A model generated the notes under the pieces. That model ran no database searches. It was not told the origin of the DNA and was given only the letters and a program-made list of their open reading frames with translations. A stretch of DNA of 64,000 nucleotides, taken from positions 434,001 to 498,000 of the forward strand of contig JASVEC010000026.1 of the NCBI GenBank assembly GCA_030770535.1. The letters run 5' to 3'. The position numbers were made by a program, and so were the translations under genes. Source of the stretch: Batkoa obscura. Its lineage: Eukaryota > Entomophthoromycota > Entomophthoromycetes > Entomophthorales > Batkoaceae. Of the stretch, positions 44,342 to 53,877 are shown piece after piece. Every line of letters begins with the position of its first letter. Position 1 is the first letter of the stretch.

Positions 44342-46060
44342 CTAATATTTGCTTTTGCATTTTTGCTTTTTAGCAATTTTAGTTTGTTCATAAACCCCTT
44401 TAGAGACATCAGATGAATCACTAAAATTCATGTTATATCCTGGAATAGCGGTAGGTTTTTCACCAGCAACTTCACTAGCTGTTTGAGAGCTAATTCCAGC
44501 TTTGGTAGCAGTTACAGTTACTGAACTAGCTCCAGTTCCGACACTAATTTCAGTTGTTGGACTAATCATGGTTTTGTTAGCAGCTTCAGTTGCTGCGCCA
44601 GTACTACCTTTAGTACTAGTTTCGGTACTACTTACAGTTGCTGAACTAGCACTAGTGCTGGTAGCAGTGGATTTTGCATCACTTTGAATTTCACTTCTTG
44701 ATGAACCAGAGCAAGATTTTAAATCTTTCTTTGAAGGTAAAGCAACTTTACTAGCGAATCCTTCAAAATCACATTGAGCTCCTTTATTAACTGCATTTTG
44801 CATTATAATAGAACTACGTACAGTAGAGTTACAGAATGAAAATGGACCATAGACAGCTTTGGCAGTATCAGTAGAAACATCATCGCAGACTCCATTGGTA
44901 CAAGTGTAGCCAAAGATTTTACCTAATTTCTCACCACTTTCTTTCAATAAACCTTTAGAGTTGATTTGACATTCAACGGACTGTAAAGCACAAGCACAGA
45001 CATCATCTGATGGTGTTAATGGGAGCTTTTCAGAAGCTTTCCAAGTTTCGTTAACAGGAGGACATTTAACAGTTTTGGTTTCTGGAGTATAAGCATTTTT
45101 TTTTATTAACTTTGGTTTAGCTTCAGAATAATGTTTCTTTACTACTTCAAAATCAGGCAATAAATCTACTTTATTACCATTGATCTTAACCAAACCATAA
45201 TCATTGTCTTCTTGACTATATTCATAAACAATACCACCAGAAAGTACTTCGCTCATTTCTTTATAAAGCGGTTTAGCTTCTCCAAAGCTTCTTGGTTTAA
45301 CTACATTACAACCATATTCAGATAAAATACTTGGAATACCTAATTCTGCCATTTCTTTAACTTTGATATCATAACCTGATTTTTGCATATCAGATTCACC
45401 ACACCAAGAATAGATATTAATACCATAAAAATCAGCTTTATCTTCTTGTTTACCACAAGCAAAGAAATCTTGAACATTCTTACGGATAGTTGGATCATCA
45501 TTGTTAGCATAACCAACAGGGATAACACGAGGTTTAGTTTTAATATAAGCCTTAATATCTCTTAAAGCTGCTTTGACATGGCCTGAAGAAGGAGTGTTTG
45601 TTTTATCATTATTAACTTCATTACCAGCAAAAAATCCAAGTACATTATTATATTTGGAAAATACATCAATCTTTTGTTTATAAAAATTATAGACGGTAGT
45701 ATCATAAGCTGGCTGATTACGATCAATTGAAACATTAGGGATTGGAAGATCTAGTAACACATAAATGCCAGCTTCATCTAATAATTTCATACATTCATCA
45801 TGGCTCTTATTACTATAAGTTTCATATACACGAATGGTATTAGTACCTAAAGCTTTCAAATGTGGTATATCCCTTTTGCAACCAGCAACATCAGCTAAAG
45901 GATCATAGTTACCCCCAGCTCTTGGCTGATAAGCTACACCTTTCATAAAGAATTGATCTCCAGTTACTGAATCAAAGAACTTGGAGCCTTTAATCTCAAT
46001 AGGGTTTAAAGCGAATAATAAGCTTGGAAGAGTAAGATAATAAAATAAAGTTGGAATCAT
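44342..46060 (-). CDS. GH72 beta-1,3-glucanosyltransferase with X8 module, copy 1
   Basis: Gas/Gel-family enzymes cut and re-join beta-1,3-glucan chains in the fungal wall. This 572-aa protein has a signal peptide (about 1-17), the GH72 barrel (about 20-325) with the acid/base Glu148 in GFFAGNEVNN and nucleophile Glu248 in SILSEYGCN, and a Cys-rich X8/CBM43 module (about 333-450: CPPVNETW, CACALQSVEC, CTNGVC, FCNSTVR). A Ser/Thr/Ala-rich stretch (about 451-545) follows, as before a GPI site, but the C-terminus (KKQKCKSKY) is basic and lacks the hydrophobic GPI signal, so it may be secreted or wall-held otherwise. TATATAAAG on the minus strand at 46158-46166 is a likely TATA box. Nearly identical to the gene at 52495-53877. 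Confidence 0.95.
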   Translation of the reverse strand: MIPTLFYYLTLPSLLFALNPIEIKGSKFFDSVTGDQFFMKGVAYQPRAGGNYDPLADVAGCKRDIPHLKALGTNTIRVYETYSNKSHDECMKLLDEAGIYVLLDLPIPNVSIDRNQPAYDTTVYNFYKQKIDVFSKYNNVLGFFAGNEVNNDKTNTPSSGHVKAALRDIKAYIKTKPRVIPVGYANNDDPTIRKNVQDFFACGKQEDKADFYGINIYSWCGESDMQKSGYDIKVKEMAELGIPSILSEYGCNVVKPRSFGEAKPLYKEMSEVLSGGIVYEYSQEDNDYGLVKINGNKVDLLPDFEVVKKHYSEAKPKLIKKNAYTPETKTVKCPPVNETWKASEKLPLTPSDDVCACALQSVECQINSKGLLKESGEKLGKIFGYTCTNGVCDDVSTDTAKAVYGPFSFCNSTVRSSIIMQNAVNKGAQCDFEGFASKVALPSKKDLKSCSGSSRSEIQSDAKSTATSTSASSATVSSTETSTKGSTGAATEAANKTMISPTTEISVGTGASSVTVTATKAGISSQTASEVAGEKPTAIPGYNMNFSDSSDVSKGVYEQTKIAKKQKCKSKY

Positions 46061-46363
46061 TGTTCAATTGATTAGTTGTAGGCTTTCTAATATTAAGTTA
46101 TGTAAAGTACAAATATATAAAAGTAGTTTGTTGAGTTAACATCTACTTAGGCCTCCCTTTATATACCTCGTCCTTTACTTTACTTTTTCTAAATAGATTT
46201 GAGCTACTTTATTTAGCAGTTATCAATTCCCCTTTTGCTTAGTTCAACTTTATAATTTTTAGTAAATTTGTAGTTCTCATTATTAAATTCGCTGGATTTA
46301 ATCAAACTAGGTAATTCTATCAAGCGTAAATTTAATAATTACATGATTTCACAATAAAGTAGT

Positions 46364-46830
46364 TGTAATATTCTCTACCTTAATATAAAGTTACTGTTGG
46401 TCTTGCAGTTCTATTCAAATACCTAGATAGTTTGGAAGTTAGTTATAAGTTACAATGTCCTTTAACTCAATACAAACCTAATATTGATTTTACAGTCTTA
46501 TCTAAATAAGTTAGAATCGATTTATAAGTTATAATATTTCTGAATACACGCCTCTTCCGATGCTCTTTCATACTTAAGAACTCTACCTTCTCTTAATACA
46601 CCTCACCTTGATTCTAAATTCAATTTTTTAAACTAATAAATGACATAAGGCTTGTTCTTAAAATTTGAAAAAGTTACCTAACGGTATTAACTTACTATTG
46701 ATCTTGTGCCCTTATTTGAACGCTTGGGTGTTTGGTATCTGCTTATAAGTCGTAATATTCTCTACTTCGGTATAAATTTATTGTTAATCTTGTAGCTTTA
46801 TTTGAATATTCGAATAATTTAGAGTTTATT
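46364..46830 (-). repeat. Degenerate ~80-90 bp tandem repeat upstream of GH72 copy 1
   Basis: At least four imperfect units: 46364-46451, 46452-46531, 46682-46750 and 46751-46830, each with a block like TTACTGTTGATCTTG, then CTTTATTTGAATA, then TTATAAGT. One unit exists upstream of GH72 copy 2 (about 54205-54295), so the array grew at copy 1 after duplication. Confidence 0.6.
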
Positions 46831-47482
46831 TATAAGCCCTAATTAATTATAAATTACAGACTAATTAATTAGTAAGCTTAATTAATTTTTAATAGCACCT
46901 AAAAATAATTACTTTATTTGTTATATTTTAATTCGCTAAAGCAGTAGTGGTTTGAATTTTAAAAAAAATAGTAATAAATTTGAATCTCAAAAATAATATA
47001 ATTGCCAAAATAGATAAAATACTATTCTAAAATAATGTAAGTTTATAATAACAAAGTCGTTATTCAATATATAAATTTATTTTTATCGAAACATTTCTGA
47101 TAAAAAGTTACCAACAAGAAGTGAATATATTTTAATATTATTCTCAATTACAAATTAAATAATAGTATTATATTATTATCATCTATTACAGTGACCTCAT
47201 AAAGTTTCGCTAAATTTCAAGTATCTAATTTTAAAGACTAATTTCTCAGTATTGGTAATTAAAAGCTCATATTTTTTTACGCTTGTATTTGGTAGGTATC
47301 TTTTAATATGTGTATAGAATATAGTCCTCATATATTCAATGTGGAATAAAATATTTAACTTTATTTAAAAATTAGAAAATAGGATAGTTTTTGAGGACAC
47401 TATACATTATATTACTAATCAAATTTCTCATACAATTTCTTTCTTGATTTTATAATGAAAGCTCTATTATATTCCAAAACTT

Positions 47483-47690
47483 TCAGAATTTGATCAGCCA
47501 CGGATAGTCATTTTCATTACATATTTCAGTACATTGTTCCAAACTACCAAATGGTACTTTGACTCGGCAGCCACCATATATATCCTTTTTACGGGACTTT
47601 ATGTAGATTTGTAATGTTATCGAATAAAAAGTCCTCAACAGCCCCCTTATTCTTTGGTCCAGAAGAACCGTGGGAGTAGGCTATGATCTG
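47483..47690 (-). pseudogene. Kunitz/BPTI domain relic
   Basis: On the minus strand, the end of the segment reads KDIYGGCRVKVPFGSLEQC, TEIC, NENDYPW and then a stop. Y-G-G-C followed by eleven residues, C, three residues, C is the C-terminal half of a Kunitz domain (fourth to sixth Cys). Upstream, another frame has EDFLFDNITN, in the place of the domain's aromatic strand, so the frame is interrupted. No start, signal peptide or first Cys pair could be assigned. It is a host-gene relic of the same family as the intact gene at 60547. Confidence 0.5.
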
Positions 47691-48340
47691 AAACTAATAT
47701 GGCTATTACTTTATCAATTAATCTATTAATACCTTATTGATCTAGACTAGGCATAAACAAATGAATGGCAACAATTAAGTGATTAGTAGAAAACTATTAT
47801 TCAGTTCATTCAACATTGGCTAAAAGCTGAATATTTTTTTTTGGAAATGTGTGCCTAAGGCAATATTTATAACATCAACTCAATAGTTATTAAGGAAGGA
47901 CTTAATTAGAAAAAATCATGAGCTAGGAGACTATAATAGCTATTATAAAACAAATCATCTTAAAGATAAGCTAATGAATATGAGACTATGGCTTTTCTAT
48001 TAAATTAAAAATAATAGAGATACAAGTTGCATAATTTTTATGTTTTTTCATTTAATATTTGTGTTTTTAAATCCATTAGTAAATATAAGAAACAGGGCTA
48101 ACTTAATACCTATATTTACTTGAAAGCTATCAACTTCAGCTAATACACGCAGAATATTTTACAGGGTTGACATGACTTTTGTGATCATTTTTGAAAAAGC
48201 TATAATTATATTAAAAATTAAAAAATAGGAACTTCTGTTGTATTGTTAAAGATCAGCTTTAAAATAATACTGTAATTTGCTTTTATTTAAAATATTATAA
48301 ATTACCAAAATCATTAATATTAAAACAAAAGCCTGTCAAT

Positions 48341-48448
48341 ATATATAAGAAGATGGTTTTTTGTTTATAAATTTTACTAACAACTTTTTCACTCAAATAA
48401 CATTAAAAAATAAAAAAAGTGATAAAACTAGAAAAAACGCTCTTATAG
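48341..48448 (-). mobile_element. MITE family A, copy 18 (old)
   Basis: Full-length outline but clearly decayed: AGAAGATGG start, core AATAACATTAAAAAATAAAA, end CGCTCTTATAG. TA edges remain. Confidence 0.68.
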
Positions 48449-48585
48449 TTAATGTTTTTAAGCTTTTTGTAATTTTAAAGTTTTAAATAAATTTACATAT
48501 AAACTAATAAAATAATAATAAATAAAAAATCACTATAACAAAACTATATAAAATTAATAAAACATAATAACCAGAGCTTGTTTAT

Positions 48586-48686
48586 ATATGGGGATGTTTT
48601 TTTTTGGCTTCATTATTTTTTCCACTTTTTAAGCGTTATTTCAGTGGAAAGATTATTAGTAAAATACTTAAACACAAAAATAAATG
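48586..48686 (+). mobile_element. MITE family A, copy 19, right end lost
   Basis: Normal left end and core; the right terminus stops at AAACACAAAAATAAATG without the CATCCCC end. Confidence 0.75.
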
Positions 48687-49040
48687 TTAAAAAATATTAA
48701 AATTAGGCTTTTAATAATAAATTAAACTTTAAAAGTTTTTTTTAATATATACTGCTATTACAGCTTTAATAATATTAATTTTAAAAGTTATTATTATTAT
48801 TTTTATTTTTATTTTTATTCTTTATTTATTATTTTTAAATTTTAAAAATAACTTTAAGTTTTCTAAAAACACTTAAAGAAGCTATATCAACTTTATATAT
48901 ATATGATTTTATTATAAAGTTATTTAAATAATACTTTAATTACTTAAATTATTTAATAATAATAATATTATAATATTATTAAATTTTAATTCAGTTTAAT
49001 ATTTATTTAAACTTGCATTTTTAAATAAAAAACTTTTTTA

Positions 49041-49147
49041 GTATGAAAAGGTGTTTTTTTGATTTTTTGATTTTTACTATTTTTTAAACATTATTTAAGC
49101 AAAAAAATTATTAATAAAATTATTGAACAAAAAAATATATCTTTATA
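49041..49147 (+). mobile_element. MITE family A, copy 20 (old)
   Basis: The most decayed copy: GTATGAAAAGGTGTTTTTTT start, TTAAACATTATTTAAGC core, ATATATCTTTATAA end. TA flanks still match. Confidence 0.6.
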
Positions 49148-49234
49148 ACTATTTTGTTTTAAAAATTCCAAAATTCAGCTTATTTAGCTTCTTAGCATTA
49201 TTTGAATAAATATTATTAAATATATAGGTGTGAG

Positions 49235-49777
49235 AGTTGGTACTCAGTGGTAGGAGTTGAAGGCAGTTCTTGCTTAATTAACTAGCCTTGAATCGAACGA
49301 TCTTAGTTCATATAACTAGGATAGACTTAAATCAATAGGAATAGTGCGCAATAGGCTATGAACTATGTAAAGCAAATAGAATAGAAGATACTACTGTATA
49401 ATCTACGTAAGATATTGTCAGAAAGACTCAGTGGCTTTATTAATAGTACGATATCAGGGAGTAATTCAGTTAAAAAGCCTCGAGTTATCATGTTGAAGAA
49501 TCTCTTTTATACTCTAACTGGGTAGCTATATGTAAGGAATATGATAACACCTATTCCTTATTATATTTGCTAAATATGGAGATTAAAACGTGAACAATAA
49601 GTTCTTCATGATTAGGCGGTAGGAATTCTCACAGTAAATCTAAATAAGGAGCTTTGGATTGATTATATCACATGAATCACGGCCAAATTGAATACAAGGT
49701 TACAACTAGTTTTGCAAATAAGTTAAGTGGCTATTATGTGATAATCAATTATAGAGCTGATGAAGCAATATTTCACA
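49235..49777 (+). repeat. Dispersed repeat family C (tRNA-SINE-like), copy 2
   Basis: Plus-strand partner of 6819-7272. A-box/D-arm-like TACTCAGTGGTA at 49241-49252 and B-box-like GAATCGAACGA at 49290-49300. An internal hairpin-forming segment (GTAAGGAATATGATAACACC TATTCCTTA, near 49534) and about 100 bp around it are absent from copy 1. No coding capacity. Confidence 0.55.
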
Positions 49778-50185
49778 GCTTAAGCATTGTAAATAACAAC
49801 TTTGGCATGTTTCAGCTTTACTTTCATTAAAAATCTTAGTGTAAAGATTTTTTTACTTTTTATTACTAACATCAAACTTATCAGAAATTACTAAAACATT
49901 AATTATTGCTACTAGCTTTTAAGCATTATATATTAATTTCACTTCATTTGCTTTCAATCCTGGCTTTTCTGCTTTTCTAATCTTTTTTATATCTTTGTTG
50001 AGTTGGATTTTGTTGTGGTTTAAAAAATGCTCCTGGATTTCCTAAAGGCTCAAAGACTGAAGAAAGCTGAGAAATTTTTAGACAAAATTCTTTTATTTAG
50101 CTAATCAATCTGACTCATTTGACCTTTATGACAAGATTAGGGGTTATAGCCTTATTTATTCATTTTTATCTGATCAATAAAACAC

Positions 50186-51646
50186 TTGGGCTTTGGCTTT
50201 CAAGAATTAAAAAAAAGATTGAACCTTTTTCATAATCTTATACTAAGATATCATCAATATTTCATCTATTACTCAATACTTTTTTTAGATGATATATTTA
50301 AGTTATTATACTTAATTGAGTTATTTGAGTTACCCACTTTAAGCAAATATTTACTCAAAACTATAAATCGAGTCATCAAATACAATTTAACTTATTCAGT
50401 TAACTGTGATTTTAAGGAATATAAATTTTATCAAGAGAAGTTTATTAATGAAAATGGGATATTGATGAGACATATAAAGATAGATAATGATAACATTGAA
50501 CAACTAAATTATCGTCCAAATGTACATTCTACAAAATATACATATTGCCCTTTTGATAATTATATAATACCAAACCCTACAATAACTCAAAAGTCAATGA
50601 TAGTTTATCAAAGTTATCAAAATTGACTATAGTGACTGTTAATTATTTACAATCATCAGAGTTATTTGAAAAGTATCTAAAACAAGTTGAGATACTTGAA
50701 ATCATTGAAAATGACACTATGATTATTGAAGAGTTTACAAAATATTTAAATTAAAATAAACTAAAGTCGCTTATACTACATATGGTATGTATTTTGAGCT
50801 TGATGGTTTAGACGTTAACAAGAAGGCATTCAAGAATTCAAAGTTGCTGAATTTGGAGCCAGAGCATTTCGTCCTTACTTCTGCTGAAACGAATGCCAAC
50901 ACAAATTTCAACGCTAAATTAGAGTTAGAAACTAATAGAAATTATGACAATAATTTCGATATCAAATGTTTTGGTGATTTAAGATAACTAAAAGTGTGCA
51001 ATTTTTAAGTGATAATAGTATGCATATTGAAGCTGATAAAGATGATTTTCAAATAAAACTAACGAGAAGTAGTGATGTTATTGCATTAGGCTATTTCAAC
51101 CCACTACTTTACAATCCCTCTAATGACAATTCTTTAAAGCTATCAACTTCGAAAAAAAATTATGTTTTTACTTTATCAGATGAATCATTAAACATGATTT
51201 CATTGTTATCAAATATTCAAGCTATCCATATTGAAAGATTAAAATTTAATACCAGAATTATATTTGATAAAGAAGATTTAGATCAAAAGGATTTTTTTGG
51301 TGATATGACATACAATCAAATTAGATATAGGGATGTATTTTTTTGTTCAAGAATTTTATGATAGCCTTTCCACTCAAATAGCGTTTAAAAAATGGAAAAA
51401 GTGATGAAACCAAAAAAAACACCTCTATATAAATTTATTAAAAAAATTACAATTGGTCAATTTAATTTTATACCTAAAGATTTTTTTTGCCTCTTATTTC
51501 TTTTCCTGAATCTTCAAGTACTTAAAGTCAACACTTTCAACTTAATAAGCTTACACACAGAGGCTAATTATACCCTTGTTACCCCTCTACTTTTTATAGC
51601 AGCTATTACACCTGACATAAATGAAGTGTTTTATAATAGATTATAA
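50186..51646 (+). pseudogene. LRR/F-box-like gene, broken and carrying a MITE
   Basis: Successive open segments (about 50186-50626, 50640-50752, 50787-50987, 50996-51325 and 51431-51646) read as one protein type rich in Leu/Ile repeats: LYLIELFELPTLSKYLLK, LKQVEILEII, LLFLFLNLQVLKVNTFNL. This resembles leucine-rich-repeat tails of fungal F-box proteins, without a recognised F-box. The segments are in different frames or separated by stops, and two begin at TTG or GTG rather than ATG, so the gene is not intact. A MITE (51325-51430) sits inside it; the frame is the same on both sides of the MITE because the insertion plus target duplication is a multiple of three, but the element introduces a stop. 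Family assignment is tentative. Confidence 0.5.
51325..51430 (-). mobile_element. MITE family A, copy 21, inside a coding region
   Basis: Full-length, TA duplicated on both sides (GATA-TAGGGATG, CCTCTA-TATAAA). Its well-preserved core suggests a fairly recent insertion into the LRR-like gene. Confidence 0.85.
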
Positions 51647-52152
51647 AGTATTTGAAACTCAACGTGAATAAAACTATAGCAAGTTACTAATAAAGTATTT
51701 TTTAAAATATTTAAAGCTTTAAAATATTCAAATCTTGCTTATAAGTCCGCTTTTCTTTTCTTTTTTTAATCTAGACCCATTTGTATTTTTGGCTTTGTAT
51801 AGGTAATTAAATTTATACTGAAGTTTTTGTGCAAATTTCAGTAGGGAGTTACAATTCTGATCTGGAGTTATAAAGTTAGGTTATATTAAAATAAAATGTT
51901 CAGCATAAAATAAACTAGGCAATTGCATTTAAATAATAAGTGATCATTTTATTTTGTAAAATATATATATCATTCCAAATTAGAATTGTAATCTCTACTG
52001 AAACTCGCGTAAAAGCCCCAGCATAAATTTAACTACTTATAATATTTATAAAATTATGAAAGAAATAAAAATATAAGTGGTTGTTGTTTCTATCATTTAG
52101 CTAAGCTCATATTTTAATAATTATCAAAAGTCATCAATTGAGTATGTATTTT

Positions 52153-52254
52153 TATGTGAGGATGTTTTTTTTGGTTTCATTACTTTTTTCCATCTTAAGC
52201 GCTATTTGAGCAGAAAGATTGTTAGTAAAATTCCTAAACAAAAAAATACATCCA
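52153..52254 (+). mobile_element. MITE family A, copy 22 (left arm of a palindrome)
   Basis: Plus-oriented copy missing part of its right end (ATACATCCA), directly abutting an inverted partner. Confidence 0.8.
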
Positions 52255-52337
52255 TGTTTAAGAATTTTACTAACAATCTTTCTGCTCAAATAGCGCTTAA
52301 AAGATGGAAAAGTGATAAAGCCAAAAAAAACACACCA
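52255..52337 (-). mobile_element. MITE family A, copy 23 (right arm of a palindrome)
   Basis: Reverse copy lacking its first ~20 bases; starts TGTTTAAGAATTTTACTAAC and ends AAAAACACACCA. It shares the CTGCTCAAATAGCGCTTAA variant with copy 22, so the two likely arose from one element by inverted duplication. Confidence 0.8.
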
Positions 52338-52494
52338 ATTATTATATTTAAATTATAATGCCAGAATCAAAATTTAGTCGATTAATAGAAAACAACTTAA
52401 ATGATATACAGTTAAAATTTATTTTAATATCCAGTCGCTGAGCCAATGCTAGCACTGGTGACAATAGACTTTATCTCGCTTTGAACTTCACTCC

Positions 52495-53877
52495 CTAATG
52501 ATTCACTTTCACTTTTGATGAACCAGAGCAAGATTTTAAATCTTTCTTTGAAGGTAAAGCAACTTTACTAGCGAATCCTTCAAAATCACATTGAGCTCCT
52601 TTATTAACTGCATTTTGCATTATAATAGAACTACGTACAGTAGAGTTACAGAATGAAAATGGACCATAGACAGCTTTGGCAGTATCAGTAGAAACATCAT
52701 CGCAGACTCCATTGGTACAATTGTAGCCAAAGATTTTACCTAATTTCTCACCACTTTCTTTCAATAAACCTTTAGAGTTGATTTGACATTCAACGGACTG
52801 TAAAGCACAAGCACAGACATCATCTGATGGTGTTAATGGGAGCTTTTCAGAAGCTTTCCAAGTTTCGTTAACAGGAGGACATTTAACAGTTTTGGTTTCT
52901 GGAGTATAAGCATTTTTTTTTATTAACTTTGGTTTAGCTTCAGAATAATGTTTCTTTACTACTTCAAAATCAGGCAATAAATCTACTTTATTACCATTGA
53001 TCTTAACCAAACCATAATCATTGTCTTCTTGACTATATTCATAAACAATACCACCAGAAAGTACTTCGTTCATTTCTTTATAAAGTGCTTTAGTGTCCCC
53101 AAAACTTCTTGGTTTAACTACATTACAACCATATTCAGATAAAATACTTGGAATACCTAATTCTGCCATTTCTTTAACTTTGATATCATAACCTGATTTT
53201 TGCATATCAGATTCACCACACCAAGAATAGATATTAATACCATAAAAATCAGCTTTATCTTCTTGTTTACCACAAGCAAAGAAATCTTGAACATTCTTAC
53301 GGATAGCTGGATCATCATTGTTAGCATAACCAACAGGGATAACACGAGGTTTAGTTTTAATATAAGCCTTAATATCTCTTAAAGCTGCTTTGACATGGCC
53401 TGAAGAAGGAGTGTTTGTTTTATCATTATTAACTTCATTACCAGCAAAAAATCCAAGTACATTATTATATTTGGAAAATACATCAATCTTTTGTTTATAA
53501 AAATCATAGACGGTAGTATCATAAGCTGGCTGATTACGATCAATTGAAACATTAGGGGTTGGAAGATCTAGTAACACATAAATGCCAGCTTCATCTAATA
53601 ATTTCATACATTCATCATGGCTCTTATTACTATAAGTTTCATATACACGAATGGTATTAGTACCTAAAGCTTTCAAATGTGGTATATCCCTTTTGCAACC
53701 AGCAACATCAGCTAAAGGATCATAGTTACCCCCAGCTCTTGGCTGATAAGCTACACCTTTCATAAAGAATTGATCTCCAGTTACTGAATCAAAGAACTTG
53801 GAGCCTTTAATCTCAATAGGGTTTAAAGCGAATAATAAGCTTGGAAGAGTAAGATAATAAAATAAAGTTGGAATCAT
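52495..53877 (-). CDS. GH72 beta-1,3-glucanosyltransferase with X8 module, copy 2 (shortened)
   Basis: 460 aa, about 99% identical at DNA level to copy 1 over the shared ~1.36 kb: about 11 base differences by eye, seven of them within 47 bp (53066-53113; FGDTKALYKEMNE against FGEAKPLYKEMSE). Both catalytic Glu residues (148, 248) and the complete X8 module are present. The Ser/Thr-rich tail of copy 1 is deleted and the protein ends SCSGSSKVKVNH just after X8, with no GPI signal. Likely still a secreted active enzyme. TATAAAAGC on the minus strand at 53961-53969 is a probable TATA box. The 5' flank is related to that of copy 1 but far more diverged than the coding region. Confidence 0.92.
   Translation of the reverse strand: MIPTLFYYLTLPSLLFALNPIEIKGSKFFDSVTGDQFFMKGVAYQPRAGGNYDPLADVAGCKRDIPHLKALGTNTIRVYETYSNKSHDECMKLLDEAGIYVLLDLPTPNVSIDRNQPAYDTTVYDFYKQKIDVFSKYNNVLGFFAGNEVNNDKTNTPSSGHVKAALRDIKAYIKTKPRVIPVGYANNDDPAIRKNVQDFFACGKQEDKADFYGINIYSWCGESDMQKSGYDIKVKEMAELGIPSILSEYGCNVVKPRSFGDTKALYKEMNEVLSGGIVYEYSQEDNDYGLVKINGNKVDLLPDFEVVKKHYSEAKPKLIKKNAYTPETKTVKCPPVNETWKASEKLPLTPSDDVCACALQSVECQINSKGLLKESGEKLGKIFGYNCTNGVCDDVSTDTAKAVYGPFSFCNSTVRSSIIMQNAVNKGAQCDFEGFASKVALPSKKDLKSCSGSSKVKVNH

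Larger units (their letters stand above)
46061..50160. other. 4.1-kb accessory spacer with tandem repeats, Kunitz relic, MITEs and a SINE-like copy
   Basis: Contains the GH72 copy 1 promoter and minisatellite (46364-46830), a Kunitz relic (47483-47690), three MITEs (48341-48448, 48586-48686, 49041-49147) and repeat C (49235-49777). No intact gene is seen. Confidence 0.55.
51647..52494. other. Spacer downstream of GH72 copy 2, with a MITE palindrome
   Basis: No gene. The MITE pair 52153-52337 lies about 160 bp past the GH72 stop. Sequence at 52405-52440 (TTTTAATATCCAGTCGCTG) matches the 3' flank of GH72 copy 1 (44318-44341), marking where the duplicated unit resumes after the deleted tail. 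Confidence 0.55.

Noticed and set aside
53157-53382. Identical short open frames inside both GH72 genes on either strand
   Set aside because: Shadows of the GH72 coding frame, duplicated because the genes are nearly identical.
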